NCBI GenBank assembly: GCA_023055505.1
Contig: JALIRH010000116.1
Span: 682,001 to 746,000, forward strand
Length of the DNA: 64,000 bases
Origin: Callipepla californica brunnescens
Lineage: Eukaryota > Chordata > Aves > Galliformes > Odontophoridae
Reading direction: 5' to 3'
Below, one piece after another: positions 18,690-32,866 of the stretch. The stretch's first letter is position 1. Every line of letters starts with the position of its first letter. Below the pieces are notes generated by a model. That model saw nothing but the letters and a program-made list of their open reading frames with translations. It made no database searches and was not told the origin of the DNA. Both the position numbers and the translations under genes were made by a program.

Positions 18690-21644
18690 AGCGTATGTGT
18701 TGGAATAGGACCGATGCCGGCTGATTAGAGAAGGCGCTATTGAGTGCACGGCAGCCGGCTGACTGGCGTCTTTCTTCAGCGGCAAAAGCAGCAGGAGCCG
18801 CGATTGATGAGATTCGAGCCTGATACGCGGTTCTTCGCGGTTCGAACATTAACACGCTGCCGGTTTGCTATGTTTGTTAAAAGTGGCTTTTGCAACGCTC
18901 CGCTGACAGTGTTTTTGGGGAACACTTAGAAGAGGTGGAATCAAACATACATTTGGTAGAAGAAAAAGTTTAACGTACTTAACGCTACTATTTGACTTTT
19001 TAGCTCTGAATACCATACCGTTCCAAAAGAAAAAGGGAATGAATTGTTTGTTTGGCAAGAAAAACTTGTGTGACGATATTAAAAAGAGGTAGGAAAAGGA
19101 ATAACAAGACTGCTCAGAGAAAAGAATGAAAACGTGCTCGTAGATGAATGAACGATGCAGATGTACGTTGCATTCAGTAGTAGAGCAGAATGAGAATCAA
19201 AACTTTCCCTCCCACTAACATTGGGATGCAACATACATACACTTACAACTCCTGAAACGGAGTCACTTTCACGTGTAAACCGCGATTTGTTGGAATAGAA
19301 CCGCTACCGGCTGATTACTGAAGCCGCGATTCAGTGCACTTTTACCGGCTGACTGGTGTCTTTCTTCAGCGGCAAAAGCAGCAGGAGCCGCGATTGGTGC
19401 GATTGAATCGGAATCCGCGGCTAAGCGCTGTTCGAGCATCAAATTCTCTGCCGCTTTTTCTCTGCTACTAAAGGGGGCTATTCCGATGCTCCGGTGACAA
19501 GGTTTTCTGGGGAACATTTAGAAGCGGTAGAATCACACACACCATTGGGAGAGGAACCAGCTTTCCGTACTTAACGCCTCTCCATTGCTTCCATAGTTCT
19601 GAAAAACATACCTTTTTGAGAGAGAATGAGAAAGATCCGCGGGTATTGTAAGAAAATTCAAGTGAGTGTATTAGATTAAGGAAGGAAAAAGGATAACAGC
19701 ACTGGTCAGAGAAAAGAATGAAAACGTGCTCGCAGATGAATGAACGATGCAGACATACGTTGCATTCAGTAGTAGAGCAGAATGAGAATCAAAACTTTCC
19801 CTCTCACTAACACTGGTATTCAGCTTACATTCACTTACAACTCCTGAAACGGAGTCACTTTCAAGTCTAAACCGCGATTTGTTGGAATTAGACAGCCAAC
19901 GGCTAACTTTTGAAAAGCCGCGATTGAGTGCTCTGTTGCCGTCTGACTAGCGTCTTTCTTCAGCGGCAAAAGCTTTAGTAGCCGTGATTGATGCGTTTCG
20001 AGCCTGATACGCGGTTCCGCGCTGTTCGAACATAAAGCTCGCTGCTGGTTTGCTGTGCATGTTAAAGGTGGCTTTTGCAATGCTCTGATGACAGTGTTTT
20101 TGGGAAACATTTGAAGCTGTGGAATCACACAATGCATTTAGGAGAAGTAACAGCTTTCCGTAGTAAACGTTTCTCTTTTTCTTCTTTAACTCTGAATACC
20201 ATACGGTTCCGAAGGAGAATCGGAGAGATACTTGTGTTCGACAAGAGAAAGTTTTTTAGTGTATTAACTAGATTTACTAAAAAGCATAACAAGACTGGTC
20301 AGAGTAAAGAATGCTAACGTGCTCGTAGATGAATGAACGATGCAGACATTGTTGCATACAGTAACAGAGCAGAATGAGAATAAAATCTTACCCTCCCATT
20401 AACATTGGGATCCTGCATCCATTCACTTACAACTCCTGAAACCGAGTCACTTTCACGTGTAAACCGCGAATTGTTGGAGAAGAACCGCTACCGGCTGATT
20501 ATTGAAGCCGAGATTCAGTGCATAGCTGCCGCCTGACTGGCGTCTTTCTTCAGCGGCAAAAGCAGCAGGAGCCGCGATTGATGCGATTCGAGCTGAATTC
20601 AAAGTTCTTCGCGGTTCGAACATTAACACGCTGCCGGTTTGCTATGTTTGTTTAAGGTGGCTTTAGCAAATCTCCACTGGCAGTGCTTTTGGGGAACACT
20701 TAGAAGAGGAGGAATCAAATATACATTTGGAAGAAGAAACAGCTTGACGTACTTAACGCTACTATTTGACTTTTTAGCTCTGAATACCATACCGTTCCAA
20801 AAGAAAAAGGGAATGAATTGTTTGTTTGGCAAGAAAAACTTGTGTGACGGTATTAACTAGAGGAACTAAAAAAGGTAACAAGACTGCTTAGAGAAAAGAA
20901 TGAAAACGTGGTCGTAGATGAATGAACGATGCAGACATACGTTGCATTCAGTAGTAGAGCAGAATGAGAATCAAAACTTTCCCTCCCACTAAAATTGGGA
21001 TGCAGCATACATACACATACAACTCCTGAAACCGAGTCACTTTCACGTGTAAACCGCGATTTGTTGGAGAAGAACCGCTACCGGCTGATTACTGAAGCCG
21101 CGATTCAGTGCACTTTTACCGGCTGACTGGCGTCTTTCTTCAGCGGCAAAAGCAGCAGGAGCCGCGACTGGTGCGATTGAATCGGAATCCGCGGCTAAGC
21201 GCGGTTCGAGCATCAAACTCTCGGCCGCTTTGCTCTGCTTCTTAAAGGGGGCTATTACGATGCTCCGGTGACAAGTTTTTCTGGGGAACATTTAGAAGCG
21301 GTAGAATCACACACGCCTTTGGGAGAGGAACCAGCTTTCCGTACTTAACGCCTCTCCATTGCTTCCATAGTTCTGAAAACATACCTTTTTGAGAGAGAAT
21401 GAGAAAGATCCGCGGGTATTGTAAGATAATTGAAGTGAATGTGTTAGATTAAGGAAGGAAAAAGGATAACAGCACTGGTCAGAGAAAAGAATGAAAACGT
21501 GCTCGCAGATGAATGAACGATTCAGACGTACGTTGCATACAGTAACAGAGCAGAATAAGAATTAAAACTTTCACTCCTATTAAAACTGGGATCCAGCACA
21601 CATTCTCTTCCAACTCCTGAAACCGAGTCACTTTCACGTGTAAA
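18690..21644. repeat. Five-monomer higher-order unit (order B-A-C-B'-A)
   Basis: Monomers starting near 18690, 19278, 19868, 20463 and 21052. Compared with the seven-monomer unit it lacks the D-type and one A-type monomer. The first monomer is next to telomere-like sequence and begins within it. Confidence 0.75.
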
Positions 21645-24597
21645 CCGCGAATTGTTGGAGAAGAACCGCTACCGGCTGATTTTTGAAAAGCCGCGATTCA
21701 GTGCACTGCTGCCGCCTGACTGGCGTCTTTCTTCAGCGGCAAAAGCAGCAGTAGCCCCGATTGATGCGATTCGAGCCTGATACGCGGTTCTTCGCGGTTC
21801 GAACATTAACACGCTGCCGGTTTGCTATGTTTGTTAAAAGTGGCTTTTGCAACGCTCCGCTGACAGTGTTTTTGGGGAACACTTAGAAGAGATGGAATCA
21901 AACATACATTTGGTAGAAGAAAAAGTTTAACGTACTTAACGCTACTATTTGACTTTTTAGCTCTGAATACCATACCGTTCCAAAAGAAAAAGGGAATGAA
22001 TTGTTTGTTTGGCAAGAAAAACTTGTGTGACGATATTAAAAAGAGGTAGGAAAAGGAATAACAAGACTGCTCAGAGAAAAGAATGAAAACGTGCTCGTAG
22101 ATGAACGATGCAGACGTACGTTGCATTCAGTAGTAGAGCAGAATGAGAATCAAAACTTTCCCTCCCACTAACATTGGGATGCAACATACATACACTTACA
22201 ACTCCTGAAACGGAGTCACTTTCACGTGTAAACCGCGATTTGTTGGAATAGAACCGCTACAGGCTGATTACTGAAGCCGCGATTCAGTGCACTTTTACCG
22301 GCTGACTGGCGTCTTTCTTCAGCGGCAAAAGCAGCAGGAGCCGCGATTGATGCGATTCGAACATGATTCACGGTTTTCCGCGGTTCGAACATTAGCACGC
22401 TGCCGGTTTGCTATGTTTGTTAAAGGGAGCTTTTGCAATGCTCAGATGACAGTGTTTTTGGGGAACATTTAGAAGCGGTGCAATCACACAATGCAATTAG
22501 TAGAAGAAACAGCTTTCCGTAATAAACTTTTCTATTTTGCTTCTTTATCTCTGAATACCATACTTTTGCAAAAGAGAATCGAAAGATACTTGTGTTCGAC
22601 AAGAAAAAGTTTTTCCATGTATTAACTAGAAGTACGAAAAAGAATAACAACACTGGTCATAGTAAAAAATGAAAACGTGCTCGTAGTGGAATGAACGATG
22701 CAGACATACGTTGCATTCAGTAGCAGAGCAGAATGAGAATCAAAACTTTCCCTCCCACTAAAATTGGGATGCAGCATACATACACATACAACTTCTGAAA
22801 CGGAGTCACTTTCACGTGTAAACCGCGATTTGTTGGAGAAGAACCGCTACCGGCTGATTACTGAAGCCGCGATTCAGTGCACTTTTACCGGCTGACTGGC
22901 GTCTTTCTTCAGCGGCAAAAGCAGCAGGAGCCGCGATTGGTGCGATTGAATCGGAATCCGCGGCTAAGCGCTGTTCGAGCATCAAATTCTCTGCCGCTTT
23001 TTCTCTGCTACTAAAGGGGGCTATTCCGATGCTCCGGTGACAAGGTTTTCTGGGGAACATTTAGAAGCGGTAGAATCACACACACCATTGGGAGAGGAAC
23101 CAGCTTTCCGTACTTAACGCCTCTCCATTGCTTCCATAGTTCTGAAAAACATCCCTTTTTGAGAGAGAATGAGAAAGATCCGCGGGTATTGTAAGAAAAT
23201 TGAAGTGAGTGTATTAGATTAAGGAAGTAAAAAGGATAACAGCACTGGTCAGAGAAAAGAATGAAAACGTGCTCGCAGATGAATGAACGATGCAGACATA
23301 CGTTGCATTCAGTAGCAGAGCAGAATGAGAATCAAAACTTTCCTTCCCATTAACACTGGGATCCAGCACACATTCTCTTCCAACTCCTGAAACCGAGTCA
23401 CTTTCACGTGTAAACCGCGAATTGTTGGAATAGGACCGCTACCGGCTGATTTTTGAAAAGCCGCGATTCAGTGCATAGCTGCCGTCTGACTGGCGTCTTT
23501 CTTCAGCGGCAAAAGCTTTAGTAGCCGTGATTGATGAGATTCGAGCTGAATTCAAAGTACTTCGCGGTTCGAACATTAACACGCTGCCGGTTTGCTATGT
23601 TTGTTTAAAGTGGCTTTAGCAAATCTCCACTGGCAGTGCTTTAGGGGAACACTTAGAAGAGGTGGAATCAAATAAACATTTGGTAGAAGAAACAGGTTGA
23701 CGTATTAATGCTACTACTTGACTTTTTAGCTCTGAATACCATACCGTTCCAAAAGAAAAAGGGAATGAATTGTTTGTTTGGCAAGAAAAACTTGTTAGAG
23801 GGTATTAACTAGAGGAACTAAAAAAGGTAACAAGACTGGTCTGAGAAAAGAATGAAAACGTGGTCGTAGATGAATGAACGATGCAGACGTACGTTGCATT
23901 CAGTAGTAGAGCAGAATGAGAATCAAAACTTTCCCTCCCACTAACATTGGGATGCAGCATACATACACATACAACTCCTGAAACCGAGTCACTTTCACGT
24001 GTAAACCGCGATTTGTTGGAGAAGAACCGCTACCGGCTGATTACTGAAGCCGCGATTCAGTGCACTTTTACCGGCTGACTGGCGTCTTTCTTCAGCGGCA
24101 AAAGCAGCAGGAGCCGCGACTGGTGCGATTGAATCGGAATCCGCGGCTAGGCGCCGTTCGAGCATCAAACTCTCTGCCGCTTTTTCTCTGCTTCTTAAAG
24201 GGGGCTATTACGATGCTCCGGTGACAAGTTTTTCTGGGGAACATTTAGAAGCGCTGGAATCACACACGTCTTTGGGAGAGGAACCAGCTTTCCGTACTTA
24301 ACGCCTCTCCATTGCTTCCATAGTTCTGAAAAACATACCTTTTTGAGAGAGAATGAGAAAGATCCGCGGGTATTGTAAGAAAATTGAAGTGAATGTGTTA
24401 GATTAAGGAAGTAAAACGGATAACAGCACTGGTCAGAGAAAAGAATGAAAACGTGCTCGCAGATGAATGAACGATTCAGACGTACGTTGCATACAGTAAC
24501 AGAGCAGAATAAGAATTAAAACTTTCTCTCCTATTAAAACTGGGATCCAGCACACATTCTCTTCCAACTCCTGAAACCGAGTCACTTTCACGTGTAA
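21645..24597. repeat. Five-monomer higher-order unit (order B-D-A-B'-A)
   Basis: Monomers starting near 21645, 22232, 22823, 23415 and 24005. The first three match 24598-26368 almost exactly at an offset of about 2954 bp. It lacks the variant A and C monomers present in the next two units. The fourth monomer is B'-like with a C-like patch at about 23514-23530. Confidence 0.82.
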
Positions 24598-27500
24598 ACC
24601 GCGAATTGTTGGAGAAGAACCGCTACCGGCTGATTATTGAAAAGCCGCGATTCAGTGCACTGCTGCCGTCTGACTGGCGTCTTTCTTCAGCGGCAAAAGC
24701 AGCAGTAGCCCCGATTGATGCGATTCGAGCCTGATACGCGGTTCTTCGCGGTTCGAACATTAACACGCTGCCGGTTTGCTATGTTTGTTAAAAGTGGCTT
24801 TTGCAACGCTCCGCTGACAGTGTTTTTGGGGAACACTTAGAAGAGATGGAATCAAACATACATTTGGTAGAAGAAAAAGTTTAACGTACTTAACGCTACT
24901 ATTTGACTTTTTAGCTCTGAATACCATACCGTTCCAAAAGAAAAAGGGAATGAATTGTTTGTTTGGCAAGAAAAACTTGTGTGACGATATTAAAAAGAGG
25001 TAGGAAAAGGAATAACAAGACTGCTCAGAGAAAAGAATGAAAACGTGCTCGTAGATGAACGATGCAGACGTACGTTGCATTCAGTAGTAGAGCAGAATGA
25101 GAATCAAAACTTTCCCTCCCACTAACATTGGGATGCAACATACATACACTTACAACTCCTGAAACCGAGTCACTTTCACGTGTAAACCGCGATTTGTTGG
25201 AATAGAACCGCTACAGGCTGATTACTGAAGCCGCGATTCAGTGCACTTTTACCGGCTGACTGGCGTCTTTCTTCAGCGGCAAAAGCAGCAGGAGCCGCGA
25301 TTGATGCGATTCGAACATGATTCACGGTTTTCCGCGGTTCGAACATTAGCACGCTGCCGGTTTGCTATGTTTGTTAAAGGGAGCTTTTGCAATGCTCAGA
25401 TGACAGTGTTTTTGGGGAACATTTAGAAGCGGTGCAATCACACAATGCAATTAGTAGAAGAAACAGCTTTCCGTAATAAACTTTTCTATTTTGCTTCTTT
25501 ATCTCTGAATACCATACTTTTGCAAAAGAGAATCGAAAGATACTTGTGTTCGACAAGAAAAAGTTTTTCCATGTATTAACTAGAAGTACGAAAAAGAATA
25601 ACAACACTGGTCATAGTAAAAAATGAAAACGTGCTCGTAGTGGAATGAACGATGCAGACATACGTTGCATTCAGTAGCAGAGCAGAATGAGAATCAAAAC
25701 TTTCCCTCCCACTAAAATTGGGATGCAGCATACATACACATACAACTTCTGAAACGGAGTCACTTTCACGTGTAAACCGCGATTTGTTGGAGAAGAACCG
25801 CTACCGGCTGATTACTGAAGCCGCGATTCAGTGCACTTTTACCGGCTGACTGGCGTCTTTCTTCAGCGGCAAAAGCAGCAGGAGCCGCGATTGGTGCGAT
25901 TGAATCGGAATCCGCGGCTAAGCGCTGTTCGAGCATCAAATTCTCTGCCGCTTTTTCTCTGCTACTAAAGGGGGCTATTCCGATGCTCCGGTGACAAGGT
26001 TTTCTGGGGAACATTTAGAAGCGGTAGAATCACACACACCATTGGGAGAGGAACCAGCTTTCCGTACTTAACGCCTCTCCATTGCTTCCATAGTTCTGAA
26101 AAACATCCCTTTTTGAGAGAGAATGAGAAAGATCCGCGGGTATTGTAAGAAAATTGAAGTGAATGTGTTAGATTAAGGAAGTAAAACGGATAACAGCACT
26201 GGTCAGAGAAAAGAATGAAAACGTGCTCGCAGATGAATGAACGATTCAGACGTACGTTGCATACAGTAACAGAGCAGAATAAGAATTAAAACTTTCTCTC
26301 CTATTAAAACTGGGATCCAGCACACATTCTCTTCCAACTCCTGAAACCGAGTCACTTTCACGTGTAAACCGCGAATTGTTGGAGAAGAACCGCTACCGGC
26401 TGATTATTGAAAAGCCGCGATTCAGTGCACTGCTGCCGTCTGACTGGCGTCTTTCTTCAGCGGCAAAAGCAGCAGGAGCCGCGATTGATGCGAGTGAATC
26501 GGAATCCGCGGCTAAGCGCGGTTCGAGCATCAAACTCTCGGCCGCATTGCACTGCTTCTTAAATGGGGCTATTCCGATGCTCCGGTGACAAGGTTTTCTG
26601 GGGAACATTTAGAAGCTGTAGAATCACACATACCATTGGGAGAATTAAATTTTCGTACTTAACTCCTCTCCATTGCTTCCATAGTTCTGAAAAACATACC
26701 GTTTTGAGAGAGAATGAGAGAGATCCTCCGGTATTGTAGGAAAATTCAAGTGAGTGTATTAGATTAAGGAAGGAAAAAGGATAACAGCACTGGTCAGAGA
26801 AAAGAATGAAAACGTGCTCGCAGATGAATGAACGATGCAGACATACGTTGCATTCAGTAGTAGAGCAGAATGAGAATCAAAACTTTCCCTCTCACTAACA
26901 CTGGTATTCAGCTTACATTCACTTACTAATCCTGAATCGGAGTCACTTTCAAGTCTAAACCGCGATTTGTTGGAATTAGACAGCCAACGGCTAACTTTTG
27001 AAAAGCCGCGATTCAGTGCTCTGTTGCCGTCTGACTAGCGTCTTTCTTCAGCGGCAAAAGCTTTAGTAGCCGTGATTGATGCGATTCGAGCCTGATACGC
27101 GGTTCCGCGCTGTTCGAACATAAAGCTCGCTGCTGGTTTGCTGTGCATGTTAAAGGTGGCTTTTGCAATGCTCTGATGACAGTGTTTTTGGGAAACATTA
27201 GAAGCTGTGGAATCACACAATGCATTTAGGAGAAGTAACAGCTTTCCGTAGTAAACGTTTCTCTTTTTCTTCTTTAACTCTGAATACCATACGGTTCCGA
27301 AGGAGAATCGGAGAGATACTTGTGTTCGACAAGAGAAAGTTTTTTAGTGTATTAACTAGATTTACTAAAAAGCATAACAAGACTGGTCAGAGTAAAGAAT
27401 GCTAACGTGCTCGTAGATGAATGAACGATGCAGACATTGTTGCATACAGTAACAGAGCAGAATGAGAATAAAATCTTACCCTCCCATTAACATTGGGATG

Positions 27501-28732
27501 CAGCATCCATTCACTTACAACTCCTGAAACCGAGTCACTTTCACGTGTAAACCGCGAATTGTTGGAGAAGAACCGCTACCGGCTGATTATTGAAGCCGAG
27601 ATTCAGTGCATAGCTGCCGCCTGACTGGCGTCTTTCTTCAGCGGCAAAAGCAGCAGGAGCCGCGATTGATGCGATTCGAGCTGAATTCAAAGTTCTTCGC
27701 GGTTCGAACATTAACACGCTGCTTGTTTGCTATGTTTGTTTAAGGTGGCTTTAGCAAATCTCCACTGGCAGTGCTTTTGGGGAACACTTAGAAGAGGAGG
27801 AATCAAATATACATTTGGAAGAAGAAACAGCTTGACGTACTTAACGCTACTATTTGACTTTTTAGCTCTGAATACCATACCGTTCCAAAAGAAAAAGGGA
27901 ATGAATTGTTTGTTTGGCAAGAAAAACTTGTGTGACGGTATTAACTAGAGGAACTAAAAAAGGTAACAAGACTGGTCAGAGAAAAGAATGAAAACGTGCT
28001 CGTAGATGAATGAACGATGCAGACATACGTTGCATTCAGTAGTAGAGCAGAATGAGAATCAAAACTTTCCCTCCCACTAACATTGGGATGCAGCATACAT
28101 ACACATACAACTCCTGAAACCGAGTCACTTTCACGTGTAAACCGCGATTTGTTGGAGAAGAACCGCTACCGGCTGATTACTGAAGCCGCGATTCAGTGCA
28201 CTTTTACCGGCTGACTGGCGTCTTTCTTCAGCGGCAAAAGCAGCAGGAGCCGCGACTGGTGCGATTGAATCGGAATCCGCGGCTAGGCGCCGTTCGAGCA
28301 TCAAACTCTCTGCCGCTTTGCTCTGCTTCTTAAAGGGGGCTATTACGATGCTCCGGTGACAAGTTTTTCTGGGGAACATTTAGAAGCGCTGGAATCACAC
28401 ACGTCTTTGGGAGAGGAACCAGCTTTCCGTACTTAACGCCTCTCCATTGCTTCCATAGTTCTGAAAAACATACCTTTTTGAGAGAGAATGAGAAAGATCC
28501 GCGGGTATTGTAAGAAAATTGAAGTGAATGTGTTAGATTAAGGAAGTAAAACGGATAACAGCACTGGTCAGAGAAAAGAATGAAAACGTGCTCGCAGATG
28601 AATGAACGATTCAGACGTACGTTGCATACAGTAACAGAGCAGAATAAGAATTAAAACTTTCTCTCCTATTAAAACTGGGATCCAGCACACATTCTCTTCC
28701 AACTCCTGAAACCGAGTCACTTTCACGTGTAA
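24598..28732. repeat. Seven-monomer higher-order unit, copy 1 (4135 bp)
   Basis: Monomers near 24598, 25188, 25779, 26369, 26959, 27548 and 28139 have the order B-D-A-A*-C-B'-A, where A* reads GAGTGAATCGG. The next 4135 bp repeat the same order, with identical spacing and very few differences. Confidence 0.9.
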
Positions 28733-31700
28733 ACCGCGAATTGTTGGAGAAGAACCGCTACCGGCTGATTATTGAAAAGCCGCGATTCAGTGCACTGCTG
28801 CCGTCTGACTGGCGTCTTTCTTCAGCGGCAAAAGCAGCAGGAGCCGCGATTGATGCGATTCGAGCCTGATACGCGGTTCTTCGCGGTTCGAACATTAACA
28901 CGCTGCCGGTTTGCTATGTTTGTTAAAAGTGGCTTTTGCAACGCTCCGCTGACAGTGTTTTTGGGGAACACTTAGAAGAGATGGAATCAAACATACATTT
29001 GGTAGAAGAAAAAGTTTAACGTACTTAACGCTACTATTTGACTTTTTAGCTCTGAATACCATACCGTTCCAAAAGAAAAAGGGAATGAATTGTTTGTTTG
29101 GCAAGAAAAACTTGTGTGACGATATTAAAAAGAGGTAGGAAAAGGAATAACAAGACTGCTCAGAGAAAAGAATGAAAACGTGCTCGTAGATGAACGATGC
29201 AGACGTACGTTGCATTCAGTAGTAGAGCAGAATGAGAATCAAAACTTTCCCTCCCACTAACATTGGGATGCAACATACATACACTTACAACTCCTGAAAC
29301 GGAGTCACTTTCACGTGTAAACCGCGATTTGTTGGAATAGAACCGCTACAGGCTGATTACTGAAGCCGCGATTCAGTGCACTTTTACCGGCTGACTGGCG
29401 TCTTTCTTCAGCGGCAAAAGCAGCAGGAGCCGCGATTGATGCGATTCGAACATGATTCACGGTTTTCCGCGGTTCGAACATTAGCACGCTGCCGGTTTGC
29501 TATGTTTGTTAAAGGGAGCTTTTGCAATGCTCAGATGACAGTGTTTTTGGGGAACATTTAGAAGCGGTGCAATCACACAATGCAATTAGTAGAAGAAACA
29601 GCTTTCCGTAATAAACTTTTCTATTTTGCTTCTTTATCTCTGAATACCATACTTTTGCAAAAGAGAATCGAAAGATACTTGTGTTCGACAAGAAAAAGTT
29701 TTTCCATGTATTAACTAGAAGTACGAAAAAGAATAACAACACTGGTCATAGTAAAAAATGAAAACGTGCTCGTAGTGGAATGAACGATGCAGACATACGT
29801 TGCATTCAGTAGCAGAGCAGAATGAGAATCAAAACTTTCCCTCCCACTAAAATTGGGATGCAGCATACATACACATACAACTTCTGAAACGGAGTCACTT
29901 TCACGTGTAAACCGCGATTTGTTGGAGAAGAACCGCTACCGGCTGATTACTGAAGCCGCGATTCAGTGCACTTTTACCGGCTGACTGGCGTCTTTCTTCA
30001 GCGGCAAAAGCAGCAGGAGCCGCGATTGGTGCGATTGAATCGGAATCCGCGGCTAAGCGCGGTTCGAGCATCAAATTCTCTGCCGCTTTTTCTCTGCTAC
30101 TAAAGGGGGCTATTCCGATGCTCCGGTGACAAGGTTTTCTGGGGAACATTTAGAAGCGCTGGAATCACACACGTCTTTGGGAGAGGAACCAGCTTTCCGT
30201 ACTTAACGCCTCTCCATTGCTTCCATAGTTCTGAAAAACATCCCTTTTTGAGAGAGAATGAGAAAGATCCGCGGGTATTGTAAGAAAATTGAAGTGAATG
30301 TGTTAGATTAAGGAAGTAAAACGGATAACAGCACTGGTCAGAGAAAAGAATGAAAACGTGCTCGCAGATGAATGAACGATTCAGACGTACGTTGCATACA
30401 GTAACAGAGCAGAATAAGAATTAAAACTTTCTCTCCTATTAAAACTGGGATCCAGCACACATTCTCTTCCAACTCCTGAAACCGAGTCACTTTCACGTGT
30501 AAACCGCGAATTGTTGGAGAAGAACCGCTACCGGCTGATTATTGAAAAGCCGCGATTCAGTGCACTGCTGCCGTCTGACTGGCGTCTTTCTTCAGCGGCA
30601 AAAGCAGCAGGAGCCGCGATTGATGCGAGTGAATCGGAATCCGCGGCTAAGCGCGGTTCGAGCATCAAACTCTCGGCCGCATTGCACTGCTTCTTAAATG
30701 GGGCTATTCCGATGCTCCGGTGACAAGGTTTTCTGGGGAACATTTAGAAGCTGTAGAATCACACATACCATTGGGAGAATTAAATTTTCGTACTTAACTC
30801 CTCTCCATTGCTTCCATAGTTCTGAAAAACATACCGTTTTGAGAGAGAATGAGAGAGATCCTCCGGTATTGTAGGAAAATTCAAGTGAGTGTATTAGATT
30901 AAGGAAGGAAAAAGGATAACAGCACTGGTCAGAGAAAAGAATGAAAACGTGCTCGCAGATGAATGAACGATGCAGACATACGTTGCATTCAGTAGTAGAG
31001 CAGAATGAGAATCAAAACTTTCCCTCTCACTAACACTGGTATTCAGCTTACATTCACTTACTAATCCTGAATCGGAGTCACTTTCAAGTCTAAACCGCGA
31101 TTTGTTGGAATTAGACAGCCAACGGCTAACTTTTGAAAAGCCGCGATTCAGTGCTCTGTTGCCGTCTGACTAGCGTCTTTCTTCAGCGGCAAAAGCTTTA
31201 GTAGCCGTGATTGATGCGATTCGAGCCTGATACGCGGTTCCGCGCTGTTCGAACATAAAGCTCGCTGCTGGTTTGCTGTGCATGTTAAAGGTGGCTTTTG
31301 CAATGCTCTGATGACAGTGTTTTTGGGAAACATTAGAAGCTGTGGAATCACACAATGCATTTAGGAGAAGTAACAGCTTTCCGTAGTAAACGTTTCTCTT
31401 TTTCTTCTTTAACTCTGAATACCATACGGTTCCGAAGGAGAATCGGAGAGATACTTGTGTTCGACAAGAGAAAGTTTTTTAGTGTATTAACTAGATTTAC
31501 TAAAAAGCATAACAAGACTGGTCAGAGTAAAGAATGCTAACGTGCTCGTAGATGAATGAACGATGCAGACATTGTTGCATACAGTAACAGAGCAGAATGA
31601 GAATAAAATCTTACCCTCCCATTAACATTGGGATGCAGCATCCATTCACTTACAACTCCTGAAACCGAGTCACTTTCACGTGTAAACCGCGAATTGTTGG

Positions 31701-32866
31701 AGAAGAACCGCTACCGGCTGATTATTGAAGCCGCGATTCAGTGCATAGCTGCCGCCTGACTGGCGTCTTTCTTCAGCGGCAAAAGCAGCAGGAGCCGCGA
31801 TTGATGCGATTCGAGCTGAATTCAAAGTTCTTCGCGGTTCGAACATTAACACGCTGCTTGTTTGCTATGTTTGTTTAAGGTGGCTTTAGCAAATCTCCAC
31901 TGGCAGTGCTTTTGGGGAACACTTAGAAGAGGAGGAATCAAATATACATTTGGAAGAAGAAACAGCTTGACGTACTTAACGCTACTATTTGACTTTTTAG
32001 CTCTGAATACCATACCGTTCCAAAAGAAAAAGGGAATGAATTGTTTGTTTGGCAAGAAAAACTTGTGTGACGGTATTAACTAGAGGAACTAAAAAAGGTA
32101 ACAAGACTGGTCAGAGAAAAGAATGAAAACGTGCTCGTAGATGAATGAACGATGCAGACATACGTTGCATTCAGTAGTAGAGCAGAATGAGAATCAAAAC
32201 TTTCCCTCCCACTAAAATTGGGATGCAGCATACATACACATACAACTCCTGAAACCGAGTCACTTTCACGTGTAAACCGCGATTTGTTGGAGAAGAACCG
32301 CTACCGGCTGATTACTGAAGCCGCGATTCAGTGCACTTTTACCGGCTGACTGGCGTCTTTCTTCAGCGGCAAAAGCAGCAGGAGCCGCGACTGGTGCGAT
32401 TGAATCGGAATCCGCGGCTAAGCGCGGTTCGAGCATCAAACTCTCGGCCGCTTTGCTCTGCTTCTTAAAGGGGGCTATTCCGATGCTCCGGTGACAAGGT
32501 TTTCTGGGGAACATTTAGAAGCGGTAGAATCACACACGCCTTTGGGAGAGGAACCAGCTTTCCGTACTTAACGCCTCTCCATTGCTTCCATAGTTCTGAA
32601 AACATACCTTTTTGAGAGAGAATGAGAAAGATCCGCGGGTATTGTAAGATAATTGAAGTGAATGTGTTAGATTAAGGAAGTAAAAAGGATAACAGCACTG
32701 GTCAGAGAAAAGAATGAAAACGTGCTCGCAGATGAATGAACGATTCAGACGTACGTTGCATACAGTAACAGAGCAGAATAAGAATTAAAACTTTCACTCC
32801 TATTAAAACTGGGATCCAGCACACATTCTCTTCCAACTCCTGAAACCGAGTCACTTTCACGTGTAA
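28733..32866. repeat. Seven-monomer higher-order unit, copy 2 (about 4134 bp)
   Basis: Monomers near 28733, 29323, 29914, 30504, 31094, 31683 and 32274 have the same order as the preceding unit. Near-identity between units, with more divergence among monomers within a unit, is the hallmark of higher-order repeats spread by unequal exchange. After 32867 the order decays (B-A-B and two divergent monomers) to about 35510. Confidence 0.9.
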
